NCBI GenBank assembly: GCA_021808035.1 | Contig: JAKBCG010000110.1 | Coordinates: 1-7,837 of the forward strand | Direction: 5' to 3' | DNA from: Pseudomonadota bacterium | GTDB lineage: Bacteria; Pseudomonadota; Gammaproteobacteria; Steroidobacterales; Steroidobacteraceae | Length of the DNA stretch: 7,837 bases | Part shown: positions 6,192-7,837 of the stretch, in pieces | Position numbering within the stretch: the stretch's first letter is position 1 | How the letters are laid out: each line of letters begins with the position of its first letter | Notes under the pieces: generated by a model | Seen by the model: only the letters and a program-made list of their open reading frames with translations | Database searches by the model: none | Told to the model about the DNA's origin: nothing | Made by a program: the position numbers and the translations under genes

Positions 6192-7063
6192 TGCACAACC
6201 GCGTGCTCTTTGCGTTGATCGCCGCGGCCGTGCTCGCACTCCTCGTGCGGGCGAGCGTATTCACGGTCAGCGAGGGACAAGGCGCGATCGAGTCGGTCGG
6301 CGGCGAGATCATCGGCACCCATTTCGCGCCCGGACTGCACTTCAAGCTGCCGCTCGTCGACCAGGTGTCGAAGTTCGACGAGCGCGTGCTGACCCAGTTC
6401 TATCCGGACGAGCGGTTCCTGACGCATGAGCAGGAGCAGTTGAACGTCGATTTCTACGTGAAGTGGCGCATCGCGCACCTGCGCCGCTACTACGAGGCGA
6501 CCGGCGGCTCGGAGGACGTCGCGAACGCGCGTCTCGGTGAGACCATCGAGGACGCGATCAAGAGCGTCGTGACCCGGCGCACCCTGCAGCAGGTGATCAC
6601 CGCCGACCGGACGGCGTTCACCCACGCGATGATGAAGACCGCGGCACCGGCCGCGCGCGAGCTCGGCGTGCGGATCGTCGACGTGCGCATCACCAAGATC
6701 GATCTGCCGTCCCAGGTGCGCGACTCGGTGTTCGACCGGATGCGCGCGACGTTCAAGGCCCAGGCGGCGAAGTTGCGCGCCCAAGGGCTCGAGACGGCCG
6801 AGACGACACGTGCGGAGGCGAGCAAGGAACAGACCGAGATCCTCGCGACGGCGTCCGCGCAGGCGCAGGAGATCCGCGGTGCCGGCGACGCCGAGGCCAG
6901 CAAGATCTACGCGCGCGCCTACTCGCAGGATCCGTCGTTCTACGCGTTCTACCGCAGCATGCAGGCGTACCGCGCATCGATCGGCACGCCCGGCGACGTG
7001 CTCGTCGTATCGCCGAAGGGCGAGTTCTTCAAATACTTCGCTCACCCCGGCGCCGGGCGCTGA
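6191..7063 (+). CDS. hflC: HflC, SPFH-family modulator of the FtsH protease
   Basis: HflC is the partner of HflK in the inner-membrane HflKC-FtsH complex, with most of the protein on the periplasmic side. The product is 290 aa. One N-terminal transmembrane helix lies at about 5-19 (VLFALIAAAVLALLV), followed directly by the band 7 domain. Family motifs are PGLHFKLPLVDQV, VDFYVKWRI and RYYEATGG, then VDVRITKIDLP and an Ala/Glu-rich coiled region (about 195-240). GAGDAEASKIYARAY begins at residue 230, and DPSFYAFYRSMQAY follows. It is 44 residues shorter than E. coli HflC (334 aa); most of the missing length is the insertion that precedes the VDVRI segment in enterics. The ATG overlaps the hflK stop (TGATG) behind a strong ribosome binding site. 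The DUF2065 gene starts 18 bases after its stop. Confidence 0.96.
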   Translation: MHNRVLFALIAAAVLALLVRASVFTVSEGQGAIESVGGEIIGTHFAPGLHFKLPLVDQVSKFDERVLTQFYPDERFLTHEQEQLNVDFYVKWRIAHLRRYYEATGGSEDVANARLGETIEDAIKSVVTRRTLQQVITADRTAFTHAMMKTAAPAARELGVRIVDVRITKIDLPSQVRDSVFDRMRATFKAQAAKLRAQGLETAETTRAEASKEQTEILATASAQAQEIRGAGDAEASKIYARAYSQDPSFYAFYRSMQAYRASIGTPGDVLVVSPKGEFFKYFAHPGAGR

Positions 7064-7081
7064 GGGTTCGCGGGAGCGACC

Positions 7082-7294
7082 GTGCACGTCGGCTGGAGTG
7101 AACTGTTGCGCACGCTGGGCGGCGCGTTCGCGCTCTACCTCGTGCTCGAGGGCCTGCTGCCGTTCATCGATCCCGGCGCGGCGCAGCGCCTGATGGCGCG
7201 CCTCGCGCAGACCGATGCCGAGCAGCTGCGGTGGGGCGGTCTGGTGAGCATCGTCGCGGGTCTCGGACTACTGTGGGTCGTGCGTCATGGGTAA
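7082..7294 (+). CDS. DUF2065 family small inner-membrane protein (YjeT-like)
   Basis: This is a 70-aa protein of unknown function with two predicted membrane segments, at about 12-29 and 51-67, joined by a short polar loop. The LVLEGLLPFIDP segment at 20-31 matches the characteristic E-G-x-x-P pattern of the DUF2065 family, whose E. coli member YjeT (65 aa) sits in the same place between hflC and purA. The start is GTG 7082, supported by GGGAG at 7072-7076 with a 5-base spacer. The stop TAA (7292-7294) lies inside purA, an 8-base overlap that suggests coupled translation. Conserved position beside hflKC suggests, without proof, a membrane role near that complex. Confidence 0.88.
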   Translation: MHVGWSELLRTLGGAFALYLVLEGLLPFIDPGAAQRLMARLAQTDAEQLRWGGLVSIVAGLGLLWVVRHG

Positions 7295-7837
7295 GAACGT
7301 CGTCGTCATCGGTCTGCAATGGGGCGACGAGGGCAAGGGCAAGGTCGTCGACCTGTTGACCGACTCGGCCCATGCGGTCGTGCGCTTCCAGGGCGGTCAC
7401 AACGCGGGCCACACCCTCGTGATCGGCGGAAAGAAGACGATCCTGTCGTTGATCCCGTCCGGGATCCTGCACGATCATGTCCAGTGTTTGATCGGCAACG
7501 GCGTCGTGCTGTCCTTGGAGGCGCTGTTCCGGGAGGCCGAGACGCTGATCGGCGAAGGGGTCCCGGTCTTCGACCGTCTGCGCGTGAGCCCGTCCTGCCC
7601 GCTGATCCTGCCGTCGCACGTCGCGCTCGATCGCGCGCGCGAGCAGGCGCAGGGCGCGAACGCGATCGGCACCACCGGCCGCGGGATCGGGCCGGCCTAC
7701 GAGGACAAGGTCGCCCGGCGCGCGGTGCGCGTCGCGGACCTGTTCCACCGCGAGCGTTTCGCGGCGAAGCTCGGCGAGATCCTCGATTTCCACAACTTCG
7801 TGCTGCAACGCTACTTCCATGCGCCACCGGTCGATTT
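7287..7837 (+). CDS. purA: adenylosuccinate synthetase PurA, N-terminal part (3' end outside window)
   Basis: PurA condenses IMP with aspartate using GTP to form adenylosuccinate, the first committed step of AMP synthesis in the cytoplasm. The frame is open from ATG 7287 to the window edge, giving 183 codons of a protein that is usually about 430 aa. The N-terminus MGKNVVVIGLQWGDEGKGK contains the GTP-binding loop with the catalytic Asp14. QGGHNAGHT at 35-43 carries His42, the other catalytic residue (Asp13 and His41 in numbering without Met). GTTGRGIGPAYEDK at 128-141 forms part of the IMP site. The Shine-Dalgarno sequence is weak (GGG at 7275-7277), and the start lies inside the DUF2065 gene, so translation is probably coupled to it. 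No hisZ gene separates it from hflC. Confidence 0.97.
   Translation, partial: MGKNVVVIGLQWGDEGKGKVVDLLTDSAHAVVRFQGGHNAGHTLVIGGKKTILSLIPSGILHDHVQCLIGNGVVLSLEALFREAETLIGEGVPVFDRLRVSPSCPLILPSHVALDRAREQAQGANAIGTTGRGIGPAYEDKVARRAVRVADLFHRERFAAKLGEILDFHNFVLQRYFHAPPVD

Noticed and set aside
5978..7087. 369-codon open frame on the minus strand opposite hflK-hflC
   Set aside because: It is antisense to conserved genes, and its product is Arg/Leu-rich without motifs. It is a shadow frame.
1..7837. Mobile element, CRISPR array, RNA gene or a novel defence-like system
   Set aside because: Every substantial stretch is accounted for by conserved housekeeping genes in their familiar order. I saw no direct-repeat array, no transposase-like or integrase-like product and no tRNA-like fold.

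Overview
The window is a contiguous, all-plus-strand, very GC-rich stretch of bacterial chromosome carrying a well-known gammaproteobacterial housekeeping cluster: amiB (3' end) - mutL - miaA - hfq - hflX - hflK - hflC - DUF2065 small membrane protein - purA (5' end). Gene order and protein resemblance point to a high-GC gammaproteobacterium outside the enterics. MutL carries the endonuclease motif, HflC lacks the enteric-type insertion, and there is no hisZ between hflC and purA. The genus cannot be named from this sequence alone.

Layout. Positions 1-393 are the end of a periplasmic N-acetylmuramoyl-L-alanine amidase. After a 59-base gap with a GC hairpin comes mutL (453-2267). Its stop codon shares one base with the miaA start (TGATG; miaA 2267-3211). 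A 150-base gap carries an extended -10 promoter candidate and an A-rich leader in front of hfq (3362-3619). hflX follows after 18 bases, probably from a TTG start (3638-4948). A 103-base gap holds a good sigma70-type promoter candidate (TTGTGA, 17 bases, TAGAAT). Then come hflK (5052-6191) and hflC (6191-7063), again joined by TGATG, a DUF2065 protein (7082-7294), and purA (7287 to the window end), which overlaps the previous gene by 8 bases. No gene-free stretch exceeds 150 bases.

Functions. The cluster joins septal peptidoglycan splitting (AmiB), mismatch repair (MutL), tRNA A37 prenylation (MiaA), sRNA-based post-transcriptional control (Hfq), ribosome rescue and splitting (HflX), quality control of the FtsH protease (HflK/HflC) and AMP synthesis (PurA). 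The genes appear to be co-transcribed with internal promoters rather than to form one pathway. HflK and HflC do act as a single complex.

I see no mobile element, CRISPR array, RNA gene or undescribed system. The points most worth a second look are regulatory and architectural: ARN triplets overlapping the hfq ribosome binding site, the endonuclease and clamp-binding motifs of MutL, an AmiB without a C-terminal LysM domain, and hflC's ribosome binding site encoded within a glycine run of hflK.
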